Shown: in pieces, positions 19,310-28,300 of the stretch
Numbering within the stretch: position 1 is the first letter of the stretch
Layout of the letters: each line of letters begins with the position of its first letter
NCBI RefSeq assembly: GCF_016031625.1
Contig: NZ_JACCHP010000010.1
Location: 1 to 64,000, forward strand
Reading direction: 5' to 3'
From: Bradyrhizobium agreste
GTDB taxonomy: Bacteria; Pseudomonadota; Alphaproteobacteria; Rhizobiales; Xanthobacteraceae
DNA: 64,000 bases
Made by a program: the position numbers and the translations under genes
The notes under the pieces: generated by a model
The model's database searches: none
Told to the model about the DNA's origin: nothing
The model's input: only the letters and a program-made list of their open reading frames with translations

Positions 19310-19717
19310 ATGGTCTCGACATCGATCCGACGCGCCGCCGCGAAGAAGCTACGAGCGAACACGACACCGCACGAGCGGACGTTATGGCGTGCCCTCAAGG
19401 ACCTCCCGATGGACGGCTCGCACTTCCGTCGCCAAGCACCAATTGGTCCTTACGTTGTCGACTTCTTCTGCCCGGCGAAGCGCCTCATCATCGAACTCGA
19501 TGGCGGGCATCATAACGACGACGACACAGCCAAACGCGATCTCGAACGCCAACGCTGGCTCGAAAACGAAGGCTACCGCGTCATCCGCTTCTGGAATTCG
19601 GAGCTCGCGGCAGATCTGACGGCAGTGCTCGAACGGATTTATGTCGAGCTGTATGGATCGCGCGAGGCCGAAACCATGCACCTCGAGCACCGGCGCAAGC
19701 GAAAAACGTCAACGTAA
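19310..19717 (+). CDS. DUF559 (Vsr-like) endonuclease-domain protein
   Basis: A 135-residue protein with the compact DUF559 core: LRANTTPHERTLWRALKD, then FRRQAPIGPYVVDFFCP, KRLIIELDGGHH, and a C-terminal GYRVIRFWNSELAADL. This matches the PD-(D/E)xK-like Vsr endonuclease fold with D in VVDFF, E and D in IELDG and the trailing Q/N-containing helix. ATG at 19310 (MVSTSIRRAAAKKLRANTTP) is preferred; upstream codons fall in a repeat. No SD is clear. The gene lies tightly between two copies of the same palindrome family. Family function is not established; a nuclease role is inferred from fold. Confidence 0.8.
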   Translation: MVSTSIRRAAAKKLRANTTPHERTLWRALKDLPMDGSHFRRQAPIGPYVVDFFCPAKRLIIELDGGHHNDDDTAKRDLERQRWLENEGYRVIRFWNSELAADLTAVLERIYVELYGSREAETMHLEHRRKRKTST

Positions 19718-19734
19718 ATCGAGAAGCGCCCTTC

Positions 19735-19895
19735 TTACCCTCCCCTGGAGGAGGAGGGTCGGATCACATGCAGCGAAGCGGAATGTGATCCGGGGTGGGG
19801 TGACGGTCTCTCGACCTGAGCGGTGCCCGAGTGGAGAGATCACCCCACCCCGCTCGCGCTACGCGCGATCGACCCTCCCCCTCCAGGGGAGGGTA
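19735..19895. repeat. Paired palindromic repeats (CCCTCCCC / GGGGTGGGGTGA type)
   Basis: Reads ACCCTCCCCTGGAGGAGG, GATCACATGCAGCGAAGCGG, GGGGTGGGGTGACGG, then the inverted TCACCCCACCCCGC and GACCCTCCCCCTCCAGGGG. It is a near mirror image of 1-125. The rest of the gap to glpK (to 19981) shows nothing else. Confidence 0.8.
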
Positions 19896-19981
19896 AGCAG
19901 AGCCGCCTTGACCTTGCCGCCTTAATCCGCTCCCTTGCCGCGACACAACGACCTTCCGGGACAACGCCAGGATACGCCGCC

Positions 19982-21487
19982 ATGTCTTTCGTCCTCGCCA
20001 TCGACCAGGGCACCACCTCTTCGCGCGCGATCGTGTTTCGCGGCGATATTTCCATCGCGGCGAAGGCGCAGGCCGAGTTTCCGCAGCATTTTCCGGCCTC
20101 GGGCTGGGTCGAGCACGAGCCGGAGGACATCTGGACTTCGACCGTGATGGTCTGCCGCGAGGCGATCGAGCATGCCGGCATCAGCGCAAAGGACATCGCC
20201 GCGATCGGCATCACCAACCAGCGCGAGACCACGGTGGTGTGGGACCGTGCCACGGGCCAGGCCGTGCACCGTGCCATCGTCTGGCAGGACCGCCGCACCG
20301 CCGACATCTGCGCCAGGCTCAAGGCGGACGGCCGCGAGCCCCTGATCTCGCAGAAGACCGGCCTGATCATCGATCCCTATTTCTCCGGAACGAAAGTCGC
20401 CTGGATCCTCGACCACGTCCCCGGCGCCCGAGCGCGTGCCGCGCGCGGCGAGTTGATGTTCGGCACCATCGATTGCTACCTGCTCTGGCGCCTCACCGGC
20501 GGCAAGGTCCACGCCACCGACGCCACCAATGCCTCGCGCACGCTGCTGTTCAACATCCACACCGGCGCGTGGGACGACGAGCTGCTGGAGATCATCGGCG
20601 TGCCGCGCTCGATGCTGCCCGAGGTGAAGGATTCCTCCGCCCGCTTCGGCGAGAGCACGCCCGATTTGTTCGGCGGCGCCATCGCGATCTCCGGCATCGC
20701 CGGCGACCAGCAGGCCGCCACCATCGGCCAGGCCTGCTTCCGCCCGGGCATGATGAAGTCGACCTACGGCACCGGCTGCTTCGCTTTGCTCAACACCGGC
20801 ACCACGCCGGTGGTCTCCAGGAACAAGCTGCTCACCACCGTCGCCTATCAGCTCGATGGCAAGCGCACCTACGCGCTCGAAGGCTCGATCTTCGTCGCCG
20901 GCAGCGCCGTGCAATGGCTGCGCGACGGCCTCGGCATCATCAAGCACGCCGCCGAGACTGGCCCTCTCGCCGACCAGTCGGACTCGATGCAGAGCGTCTA
21001 TCTGGTCCCCGCCTTCGTCGGCATGGGCGCGCCCTACTGGAATCCGCGCGTCCGCGGCGCGCTGTTCGGCCTCACCCGCAACACCGGCCCTGCCGAGCTC
21101 GCCCACGCCGCGCTGGAAAGCGTGTGCTACCAGACCTTCGATCTCTGGGCCGCGATACGCGCGGACTGGCCGAGCTCGGAAACGGCAAGCGTCGTGCTCC
21201 GCGTCGACGGCGGCATGACCGCCTCCGACTGGACCATGCAGCGCCTCGCCGATCTCCTCGATGCGCCGGTCGACCGCCCCGTGATCCAGGAGACCACGGC
21301 GCTGGGCGCCGCCTATCTCGCCGGCCTCAACGCCGGCGTCTATCCCGAGCCGACCAAGTTCGCCGACAATTGGCGCCTCGAGCACCGCTTCAAGCCGAAC
21401 ATGAGCCAGGCCACGCGCGAGCGGAAGCTGGCGGGCTGGGCGCGCGCGGTGAAAGGCGTGCTGGCGAGCGACGAGGGGGAGGGGTAG
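19982..21487 (+). CDS. glpK: Glycerol kinase GlpK
   Basis: A 501-residue FGGY-family kinase that converts glycerol and ATP to glycerol 3-phosphate in the cytosol. It begins MSFVLAIDQGTTSSRAIVF; the phosphate-1 motif is DQGTTSSRA. Other signatures are GITNQRETTVVWDR, AIVWQDRRT, the FGGY signature region GMMKSTYGTGCFALLNTG and the ATP site VDGGMTASDWTMQRLAD near residue 410. Length equals the usual 500. ATG at 19982 chosen because the conserved fold starts there; the reading frame continues upstream into a repeat. No glpF or glpD is adjacent, so regulation by glycerol uptake genes is not visible. Confidence 0.96.
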   Translation: MSFVLAIDQGTTSSRAIVFRGDISIAAKAQAEFPQHFPASGWVEHEPEDIWTSTVMVCREAIEHAGISAKDIAAIGITNQRETTVVWDRATGQAVHRAIVWQDRRTADICARLKADGREPLISQKTGLIIDPYFSGTKVAWILDHVPGARARAARGELMFGTIDCYLLWRLTGGKVHATDATNASRTLLFNIHTGAWDDELLEIIGVPRSMLPEVKDSSARFGESTPDLFGGAIAISGIAGDQQAATIGQACFRPGMMKSTYGTGCFALLNTGTTPVVSRNKLLTTVAYQLDGKRTYALEGSIFVAGSAVQWLRDGLGIIKHAAETGPLADQSDSMQSVYLVPAFVGMGAPYWNPRVRGALFGLTRNTGPAELAHAALESVCYQTFDLWAAIRADWPSSETASVVLRVDGGMTASDWTMQRLADLLDAPVDRPVIQETTALGAAYLAGLNAGVYPEPTKFADNWRLEHRFKPNMSQATRERKLAGWARAVKGVLASDEGEG

Positions 21488-21566
21488 CGGCTTCCTCACC
21501 TCTCCCCGGCTGCGGCGGGGCTATCGCATACGGGATGTGGGCTTGGGCACCGATTCTCTCCACGGC

Positions 21567-21650
21567 GTCATGGCCGGGCTCGTCCCGGCCATCCACGCCT
21601 TTCCACGCAGCACAAAGAACGTGGATGCCCGGGACAAGCCCGGGCATGAC
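21567..21650. repeat. Intergenic palindrome (GTCATGGCCGGG / CCCGGGCATGAC type)
   Basis: GTCATGGCCGGGCTCGTCCC with the inverse GGGACAAGCCCGGGCATGAC, and internal ATCCACG / CGTGGAT arms. A second family of mobile-looking palindromes, unlike the GTCATTCCGGG type in its inner sequence. It lies in the 272-base gap between glpK and the GNAT gene; the remainder holds a degraded CCTCTCCCC element at about 21499-21515 and no gene. Confidence 0.8.
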
Positions 21651-21759
21651 GGCCTCCGCAAGATTCAAGTGCGATTGCCCTGCAGCTTGCGGGGAGCGCA
21701 TCGCCAGATGCGTTCCGGGCGAGGGGCTACAGTGCTAGTTTGCCTCATAGGAATCTCCC

Positions 21760-22461
21760 ATGATCGTCCCCGACGGCTATTCCGACGTCCCGAACGGCAA
21801 GATCGCCGCCGTCGTCACCCATCTTGAGATGACCGCACCTCCCGCGCGCCGCGACGATCCGCCGGGAGACTGGTCCCTGCGCAAGGTCGATGCTCCCGCG
21901 CTTGCCTGGTACCGCGATCTCTATCGCAGGGTCGGCGAAAACTGGCTGTGGCTGGCGCGGCCGCACCTGACCGACGCCGAGCTCGCCGCCATCATCCACG
22001 CGCCCGGCGTCGAGGTCTATGCTCTCGTCGCGGAGGGGCGCGATGAAGGCTTTCTGGAGCTGGATTTCCGCGAGCCGGGCCAATGCGAGGTGGTGTATTT
22101 CGGCGTCACCGCCAGCCTGATCGGCACGGGCGCCGCCCGCTTCCTGATGAATCGCGCGCTGGAGATCGCCTGGTCACGTGACCTCCGCCGCCTCTGGCTG
22201 CACACCTGCACCTTCGATCATCCCGGGGCGGTGACCTTCTATCAGCGCTCCGGCTTCCGCCCCTTCCGCCGCCAGATCGAAATCGACGACGACCCGCGGC
22301 TTGACGGCAGAGCGCCGCGCGATGCGGCGCCGCATGGGAATAGTGCACGACTGCCTCCCTACCGTCATTCCGGGGCGCGCCACTTGGCGCGAGCCCGGAA
22401 TCCATTTCTCCGCGGGAGACAATGCATGATGGATTCCCAGATTCGCAATTGCGCATCGTAG
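21760..22461 (+). CDS. GNAT-family N-acetyltransferase with a repeat-encoded C-terminal tail
   Basis: A 233-residue protein, ATG at 21760 with AGGA upstream. Residues about 40-175 form a GNAT domain: LRKVDAPALAWYRDLYRRVG, the beta-4/beta-5 region GFLELDFREPGQCEVVYFGV, acetyl-CoA-binding GTGAARFLMNRALEIAW, and HTCTFDHPGAVTFYQRSGF. The substrate is unknown. The last 35-40 residues (from about 195) are read from a palindromic intergenic repeat starting at 22363, giving PYRHSGARHLARARNPFL, which has no GNAT counterpart. The ancestral stop was probably lost, or the tail is a neutral extension. Confidence 0.8.
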   Translation: MIVPDGYSDVPNGKIAAVVTHLEMTAPPARRDDPPGDWSLRKVDAPALAWYRDLYRRVGENWLWLARPHLTDAELAAIIHAPGVEVYALVAEGRDEGFLELDFREPGQCEVVYFGVTASLIGTGAARFLMNRALEIAWSRDLRRLWLHTCTFDHPGAVTFYQRSGFRPFRRQIEIDDDPRLDGRAPRDAAPHGNSARLPPYRHSGARHLARARNPFLRGRQCMMDSQIRNCAS

Positions 22462-22490
22462 TTCGCGCTCCGCGCGCGCCCGGGAACAGA
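22363..22490. repeat. Degenerate GTCATTCCGGG-family repeat overlapping the GNAT 3' end
   Basis: Begins GTCATTCCGGGGCGCGCCAC and contains CCCGGAATCCAT / ATGGATTCCCAG arms. The right half has diverged (TTCGCGCTCCGCGCGCGCC then CGGGAACAG). The left half is translated as part of the GNAT reading frame. Confidence 0.75.
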
Positions 22491-22568
22491 AAATCACGAA
22501 CTGGCGCCATGGTGTGCAGTGAGATCGGCGCTCCCGCATGTCGCTGGGCTCATGCGGGCTACAACTTG

Positions 22569-22998
22569 TCAGAAAATCTCCTGCCGCCCCCTTGCCAGCG
22601 AAAACCCCCGCTGCATCGCATTGAAGCACGTCAATCCCGTCTGCTCCGACCGGCACGTGAATCCGCCGCGCTGCCACACCTCGCCATAGGCCAGCACCGG
22701 CAGCGAGGAGTCCATCACGGTGTCGCCGGCGCAGATGCGGCTTGCTGCGCCCTTTGCGCTCATCTCGAAGGCGTGGCCCCAGTCGAGCTCGCAATCGGCG
22801 GCGCGGGCGCGCGTCCATGTTCATGATGTCGCAGCGGAGCACGCCCTGGCCGTTGTCGGTGAAGAACTGGCAGGCGATGTTCTTCGACGGCGTCAGGAAG
22901 CCGATCGGGCGGTCGTCGATCTGGCGGTTCTGCGCATGGCCGGCGCCGATCATCGGCAGCAGGATCGCTGTCAGGATCAGTCCGCGCGGTGCCGTCAT
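22569..22998 (-). pseudogene. Secreted small protein (DUF6636-like), frameshifted
   Basis: The first part, from ATG 22998, has a signal peptide (MTAPRGLILTAILLPMIGAG) and FLTPSKNIACQFFTDNGQGVLRCDI. After about residue 60 the homologous reading continues in a different phase as ELDWGHAFEM, AASRICAGDTVMD, PVLAYGEVWQRGGFTCRSEQ and TGLTCFNAMQRGFSLARGRQ to the stop at 22569. The combined span is 430 bases, one more than a multiple of three, so one extra base lies in the GC-rich stretch near 22800-22818. The cysteines in both halves fit one secreted, disulphide-containing protein. It is either a pseudogene or a base-calling error. It is 11 bases downstream of the threonine dehydratase gene. Confidence 0.7.
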
Positions 22999-23009
22999 GT
23001 CATTCCCGC

Positions 23010-23957
23010 TCAGCTATCGAAATTCACCGCATTGGTGTTGGCGCCGCAGACCAGAACGGCGACGCGCTCGGCAGGTGAAGGACGATAGCGGCCGGAGAGC
23101 ACCGCGGCAAAGGCGGCCGCGCCGCCGGGCTCGGCCACGAGGCGCAAGTGCGACCACAGCGCGGTCTGGGCCTGCCGGATTGCCTCGTCGCTGACCAGGA
23201 CAACGCGCTCGACATGGGCCCGTGCGACCGGAAACATCAGCTCGCCGACGCGGCGCGGCGCAAGGCTGTCGGCGGCGATGCCGCCGGCCGGCGCGTCGAC
23301 CGGCGTGCCCGCCTCGAACGCTGCGTGCAGGGTTGGCGATTGCTCCGGCTCGACCGCGACGATGCGCGTCCTGCCGGCGTACCATGCCGCAATGCCGCCG
23401 ATCAGTCCGCCGCCGCCGACCGCCACCAGCAGCGTGTCGATGCCGGGCGCGTCCTGCTCCAGCTCTAGTCCGACGCTGCCCTGGCCGAGCAGGGTTTCGG
23501 CCTGATCATAGGCATGGACGGCCAGCGCGCCGGTCTGCGCGACATGCGCCTCGCTCGCGGCGAGCGCATCGGCGTAGCGGCTGCCCGCGATCACGAGCTT
23601 CGCGCCATAAGTCCTGATCCGCTCGGCCTTGGCCGGCGAGGTGATGTCGGGCACGAAGATCGTGGCGGGAATGCCGAGCCGCTGCGCCGCATAGGCGACG
23701 GCCGCGCCGTGATTGCCGCCGGATGCGGCGACGACACCGGCCGGCGGCACCTGCCGCAGCAACAGATTGGCGAAGGCGCCGCGCGCCTTGAACGATCCGG
23801 AATGCTGCAGCATCTCGAGCTTGAACGTGACCGGCGCGGCCGGCAGGCCGAAATCGGCGAGATCGGCCTGAACAAGCGGCGTGCGCCTGATATGCGGACG
23901 GATGACCGCCTCGGTCGCCGCAATCCGCTCCCGATTGATGTCCATTGTCGCTGTCAT
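23010..23957 (-). CDS. Threonine/serine dehydratase (PLP fold-type II)
   Basis: A 315-residue PLP enzyme that probably deaminates L-threonine or L-serine to the 2-oxo acid. The PLP lysine is in SGSFKARGAFANL (Lys57), the substrate loop is AASGGNHGAAVAYAA and the phosphate-binding glycines are VGGGGLIGGI near residue 180. There is no ACT regulatory domain, so it resembles catabolic TdcB or serine racemase-like enzymes rather than IlvA. ATG at 23957 has GGACGG upstream; ATG at 23945 is an alternative. Divergent from an ArsR-type regulator across 63 bases, which may control it. Substrate specificity is inference. Confidence 0.88.
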   Translation of the reverse strand: MTATMDINRERIAATEAVIRPHIRRTPLVQADLADFGLPAAPVTFKLEMLQHSGSFKARGAFANLLLRQVPPAGVVAASGGNHGAAVAYAAQRLGIPATIFVPDITSPAKAERIRTYGAKLVIAGSRYADALAASEAHVAQTGALAVHAYDQAETLLGQGSVGLELEQDAPGIDTLLVAVGGGGLIGGIAAWYAGRTRIVAVEPEQSPTLHAAFEAGTPVDAPAGGIAADSLAPRRVGELMFPVARAHVERVVLVSDEAIRQAQTALWSHLRLVAEPGGAAAFAAVLSGRYRPSPAERVAVLVCGANTNAVNFDS

Positions 23958-23986
23958 GATACCGTCCAGGATAGCGCAGGCAAGCG

Positions 23987-24020
23987 TTGACATCAATTAG
24001 GTAATTAGCAAAATGGCTAA
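23987..24020 (+). promoter_or_regulatory. Promoter and inverted repeat TTAGC-N6-GCTAA in front of the ArsR gene
   Basis: TTGACA at 23987-23992 is a consensus -35. With a 17-base spacer the -10 would fall at 24010-24015 (AAAATG), so transcription would start at or next to the ATG at 24021. TTAGC (24005-24009) and GCTAA (24016-24020) form an inverted repeat that overlaps the -10, as expected for an ArsR-type autorepressor site. Confidence 0.5.
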
Positions 24021-24323
24021 ATGAAATTTGCCGTCGCCTTGCGCGCGCTCGCCAACGAACGCCGCCTGCAGATCCTGGAATGGCTGCGGGATCCGCGGAA
24101 GCATTTCCGCGAGCAGGAAGATGGCGACCTGGTCGAGGATGGCGTCTGCGGATTGCTGATCGCCGAGAAGCTCGGCGTCAGCGCGCCGACATTGAGCGAG
24201 CACATGCGGGTGTTGACATCAGCCAAGCTGGTGCGCGCCAAGCGGATCAAGCAGTGGACCATGTACAAGCGCAACGAGACGGCCATCGCCGCGATCAAGC
24301 GCTCGATCCAGGACGGCCTTTGA
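24021..24323 (+). CDS. ArsR-family winged-helix transcriptional regulator
   Basis: A 100-residue protein with the ArsR winged helix: MKFAVALRALANERRLQILE, then the recognition region LIAEKLGVSAPTLSEHMRVL and a wing with KQWTMYKRNE. A single Cys in DGVCGLLI matches the position of the metal-site ELCVC motif but the motif is reduced, so metal sensing is doubtful. ATG at 24021 has no SD and lies directly behind the predicted -10, so the mRNA may be leaderless. Divergent from the threonine dehydratase gene, which is the probable target together with itself. Confidence 0.85.
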   Translation: MKFAVALRALANERRLQILEWLRDPRKHFREQEDGDLVEDGVCGLLIAEKLGVSAPTLSEHMRVLTSAKLVRAKRIKQWTMYKRNETAIAAIKRSIQDGL

Positions 24324-24465
24324 GCGTGGTGCGGCGTGAGCCCGTCCCGGACGTCGTTGCAGCGGGTGCAATGCTCCATTCCCAAGATTTTTGTTGCGCC
24401 GCACCGAGCTGGTCGTGGAGACTGATCGGCCCCGCCTTGTTCAATGATCGAGAAGAGCGAGAACC

Positions 24466-25095
24466 ATGTTCCTGATCGGCCAATATGATTCCCCCTTCGT
24501 CCGCCGCGTCGCGATTGCGCTTCGGCTTTACGGGCTCGCCTTCGAGCACAAGCCATGGTCGACCTTCGGCGACGCCGACAAGATCGCGCCGTACAATCCG
24601 CTCCGCCGCGTGCCGACCCTGGTGCTCGACGATGGCGAGGCGCTGATCGAGAGCACGATCATCCTCGATTATCTCGACGACCTCGTCGGGCCCGAGAAGG
24701 CCATGCTGCCGCGCGGCGGCACCGAGCGGCGCAAGCATTTGCGCATCTGCGCGCTGGCTTCCGGCCTCGGCGACAAGGCGGTGAGCCTGCTCTACGAGCG
24801 CGTGCTGCGGAAGGAGCAGCTCGCGCTATGGGTCGAACGCTGCCAGGCGCAGATCGCGGATGTGCTGAAGGTGCTCGAGGCCGAGCGCGCCAAGGTGACG
24901 ACGCCGTACTGGCTGGGTGACCGCATCGGCCACGCCGATGTCGCCGTCGCCTGTGTCGTCCGCTTCACCCGCGAAGCGCATCCGCAGCTGTTCGATGCCT
25001 CGCGCTATCCGGCGCTCGCGGCACATAGCGAGCGCTGCGAGGCGCTGGCCCCGTTCCAGGAGATCGTCCAGCCGCTGATCCCGCCGAAGGGGTAA
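24466..25095 (+). CDS. Glutathione S-transferase family protein
   Basis: A 209-residue protein with a thioredoxin-fold N-terminal GST domain (MFLIGQYDSPFVRRVAIALR, with Ser9 or Tyr7 near the active site; YNPLRRVPTLVLDDGEALIES holding the cis-Pro and glutathione-binding ES pair) and an all-helical C-terminal domain from about residue 85, including YWLGDRIGHADVAVACVV. ATG at 24466 with GAGAAG upstream. The 142-base gap before it contains no gene. Probably a detoxification or redox enzyme; the substrate cannot be told. Confidence 0.9.
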   Translation: MFLIGQYDSPFVRRVAIALRLYGLAFEHKPWSTFGDADKIAPYNPLRRVPTLVLDDGEALIESTIILDYLDDLVGPEKAMLPRGGTERRKHLRICALASGLGDKAVSLLYERVLRKEQLALWVERCQAQIADVLKVLEAERAKVTTPYWLGDRIGHADVAVACVVRFTREAHPQLFDASRYPALAAHSERCEALAPFQEIVQPLIPPKG

Positions 25096-25107
25096 AGGTT
25101 TCCTTCT

Positions 25108-25211
25108 GTCATTCCGGGGCGCGCGTAGCGCGAACCCGGAATCCATCGTGCAGCGGGAGATGAGGACAAATGGATTCCGGGTTCGCGCCAAGGGGCGCGC
25201 CCCGGAATGAC
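25108..25211. repeat. Intergenic palindromic repeat (GTCATTCCGGG family), after the GST gene
   Basis: GTCATTCCGGGGCGCGCGTA and the inverse GGGGCGCGCCCCGGAATGAC form the ends, ATCCAT / ATGGATTCCGGG the inner arms. Nearly a full-length copy, very close to the one at 18277-18381. Confidence 0.9.
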
Positions 25212-25327
25212 GGCCGTCGGTGAGCTAAATCTAAGACGGCCACAGCAGCCGATGATGCAATAATACCCCTGTTTTGCCCGACGCCGCAAACGCGCCTTCG
25301 GCGAGACCGAAAAACCTCAAGCCTTTC

Positions 25328-25374
25328 AACCCCATCGCTACTGTGCATGGGGTTGTTTTCTCATTTTTTGTTTT
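25328..25374 (+). terminator. Rho-independent terminator between GST and metH (convergent)
   Basis: AACCCCAT (25328-25335) pairs with ATGGGGTT (25347-25354) across an 11-nt loop and is followed by GTTTTCTCATTTTTTGTTTT. It ends plus-strand transcripts just before the metH stop. The preceding stretch from about 25252 (ATGCAATAATACCCCTG and on) is not coding; I have an unverified memory of similar text between genes in Bradyrhizobium. Confidence 0.8.
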
Positions 25375-25384
25375 GCAGGCGCGC

Positions 25385-28300
25385 CTAACCCGCGCCGGCG
25401 CGCTTCTTCTGCCAGACGAGGTGCACCGCGCAGGTGCAGCCTGGCGGATGCGAGGCGAGGTCTTTCGGTATCTCGTCGTTCGCCGGTGTGGCCGCGAACG
25501 CCTCGTCCTCTCGCGAGGGGATGTAGTTCAGCACCGGCGCGAGCCAGCGCTCGGCTTCCGCCACGCTCATGCCCTTGCGCGCCGCGTAGTCCTCGACCTG
25601 GTCGCGTTCGATCTTGCCGACGCCGAAATAATAGCTTTCGGGGCTGGCAAAATAGAGCCCGGACACGCTGCTGCCCGGCCACATCGCAAAGCTCTCCGTC
25701 AGCTTCACGCCGGCGGTCGCCTCCGCATCCAGCAGCTCGAACAGCGTCGCCTTCTCGGTGTGATCGGGCTGGGCGGGATAGCCGGGCGCCGGGCGGATCC
25801 CAGAGTATTTCTCCAGGATCAGCTCCTCATTCGAGAGCGCCTCATCCGGTGCATAGGCCCAGAACTCGCGCCGGACGCGGGCATGCATGCGCTCGGCGAA
25901 GGCCTCGGCGAGACGGTCGGCCAGCGCCTTGCACAGGATCGAGGAGTAGTCGTCGTTGGCTTTTCTAAAGCGGTCGGCGACCGCATCCTCGCCGATCCCT
26001 GCAGTGACGACGAAGCCGCCGACGTAATCCGGCACGCCGGCCGGCGCGATGAAGTCGGACAGCGCCGCATTGAAGCGGCCCTCGCGCTTCTCCAGCTGCT
26101 GGCGCAGCGTGTGCAGCGTCGCGATGCTCTTGGTGCGGCTCTCGTCGGCATAGAGCACGATGTCGTCGCCTTGCGCATTCGCCGGCCAGAAGCCGATCGT
26201 CGCGCGCGCCCGGAACCACTTCTCCTTGACGATGGTGTCGAGCATCTTGCGCGCGTCGTCATAGAGCGAGCGCGCGACCTCGCCGACCTTGGCATCGTCG
26301 AGGATGGCGGGGAAGCGGCCGGCGAGCTCCCAGGTCTGGAAGAACGGCGTCCAGTCGATATAGGGCACGAGCTCGGCGAGGTCGTAATCGTCGAAGCTCC
26401 TCGTGCCGAGGAAGGTCGGCTTCACCGGCTTGTTCGCGGCGAAATCAATCGGCACGCGGTTGGCGCGGGCGTCAGCGAGCTTCAGCCGCTTCTTGTCGGC
26501 CTGCGCGCGCAGATGCGCCTCCGAGATCTTGGCGTATTCGGCGCGAACCTCGGCGGCATAGGCCTCGCGCTTCTCCGGCGAGAGCAGCGCGGAGGCGACG
26601 CCGACCGCGCGGCTGGCGTCGTTGACATGCACGACGGGACCGGCGCGGTAGCTCGGATCGATCTTGACGGCGGTATGCACGCGGCTGGTGGTGGCGCCGC
26701 CGATCAGGAGCGGCAGCTTCAACCCCTCGCGCTGCAATTCGCCGGCGAAGAACGCCATCTCGTCGAGCGAGGGCGTGATCAGACCTGACAGCCCGACGAT
26801 GTCGGCCTTCTCCGCCTTCACGGTCTCGACGATCTTTGCGGCCGGGACCATCACGCCGAGGTCGATGACCTCGAAATTGTTGCACTGGAGCACGATGCCG
26901 ACGATATTCTTGCCGATGTCGTGGACGTCGCCCTTCACCGTCGCGAGCACGATCTTGCCGGCCGACGATGACCCTTCCGTGCCGATGCCGCTCGCAAGGT
27001 TACGCGCCTTCTCCTCCTCCATGAACGGCATGAGGTAAGCGACGGCCTGCTTCATGACGCGGGCGGACTTCACCACCTGCGGCAAGAACATCTTGCCGTC
27101 GCCGAAGAGGTCGCCGACGACGTTCATGCCGGCCATCAGCGGTCCCTCGATCACGTCGAGCGGGCGCGAGGACGTCTTGCGGGCTTCTTCCGTGTCCTGC
27201 TCGATGAATTCGGTGATGCCGTGCACCAGCGAATGCGACAGCCGTTTCTCCACCGGCCATTCGCGCCAGGCGAGATCGGCTTCCTTGCTTTCCGTCTTCT
27301 TGCCGCGGAATTTCTCCGCGAGCGCCAGCAGCCGCTCGGAGGCACCCGGGTCGCGGTTGAGGACGACGTCTTCGCACACTTGCCGCAGCTCGGGATCGAT
27401 GTCGTCATAGACGATCATCTGTCCGGCATTGACGATGCCCATGTCCATGCCGGCCTTGATGGCGTGATACAGGAACACCGAGTGCATGGCTTCGCGCACC
27501 GGCTCGTTGCCGCGAAACGAGAACGACAGATTCGAGACGCCGCCCGAGACATGCGCGCCCGGCAGGTTCTGCCGGATCCAGCGCGTCGCCTCGATGAAAT
27601 CGACGCCGTAATTGTTGTGCTCCTCGATGCCGGTCGCGATCGCGAAGATGTTCGGATCGAAGATGATGTCTTCCGGCGGGAATCCGACCTTGTTGATCAG
27701 GATGTCGTAGGCACGCTTGCAGATCTCGGTCTTGCGCGCGAACGTATCGGCCTGGCCGACCTCGTCGAAGGCCATGACCACCACGGCCGCACCGTGGCGA
27801 CGGGCGATCTTCGCCTCGTGGATGAATTTCTCCTCGCCTTCCTTCATCGAGATCGAGTTGACGACCGGCTTGCCCTGCACGCATTTTAGGCCGGCCTCGA
27901 TCACGGAGAATTTCGAGGAATCGACCATCACCGGCACGCGCGCGATATCGGGCTCGGCGGCGAGGAGATTGAGGAAGGTCACCATCGCAGCTTCCGAATC
28001 GAGCAGGCCCTCGTCCATGTTGACGTCGATGATCTGGGCGCCGTTCTCGACCTGGTCGCGCGCCACCTGCAGCGCGGCGGTGTAGTCGCCGGCGGTGATC
28101 AGCTTGCGGAAGCGGGCCGAACCGGTGACGTTGGTGCGCTCGCCGACATTGACGAAGGGGATCGCGTCGGTCAGCACGAACGGCTCGAGGCCGGAGAGCC
28201 GCAGGCGCGGGGTGATCTCCGGCACGATGCGCGGCTTGTGCGGGGCGACGCTAGCTGCGATCGCGGCGATATGGTCCGGGGTGGTGCCGCAGCAGCCGCC

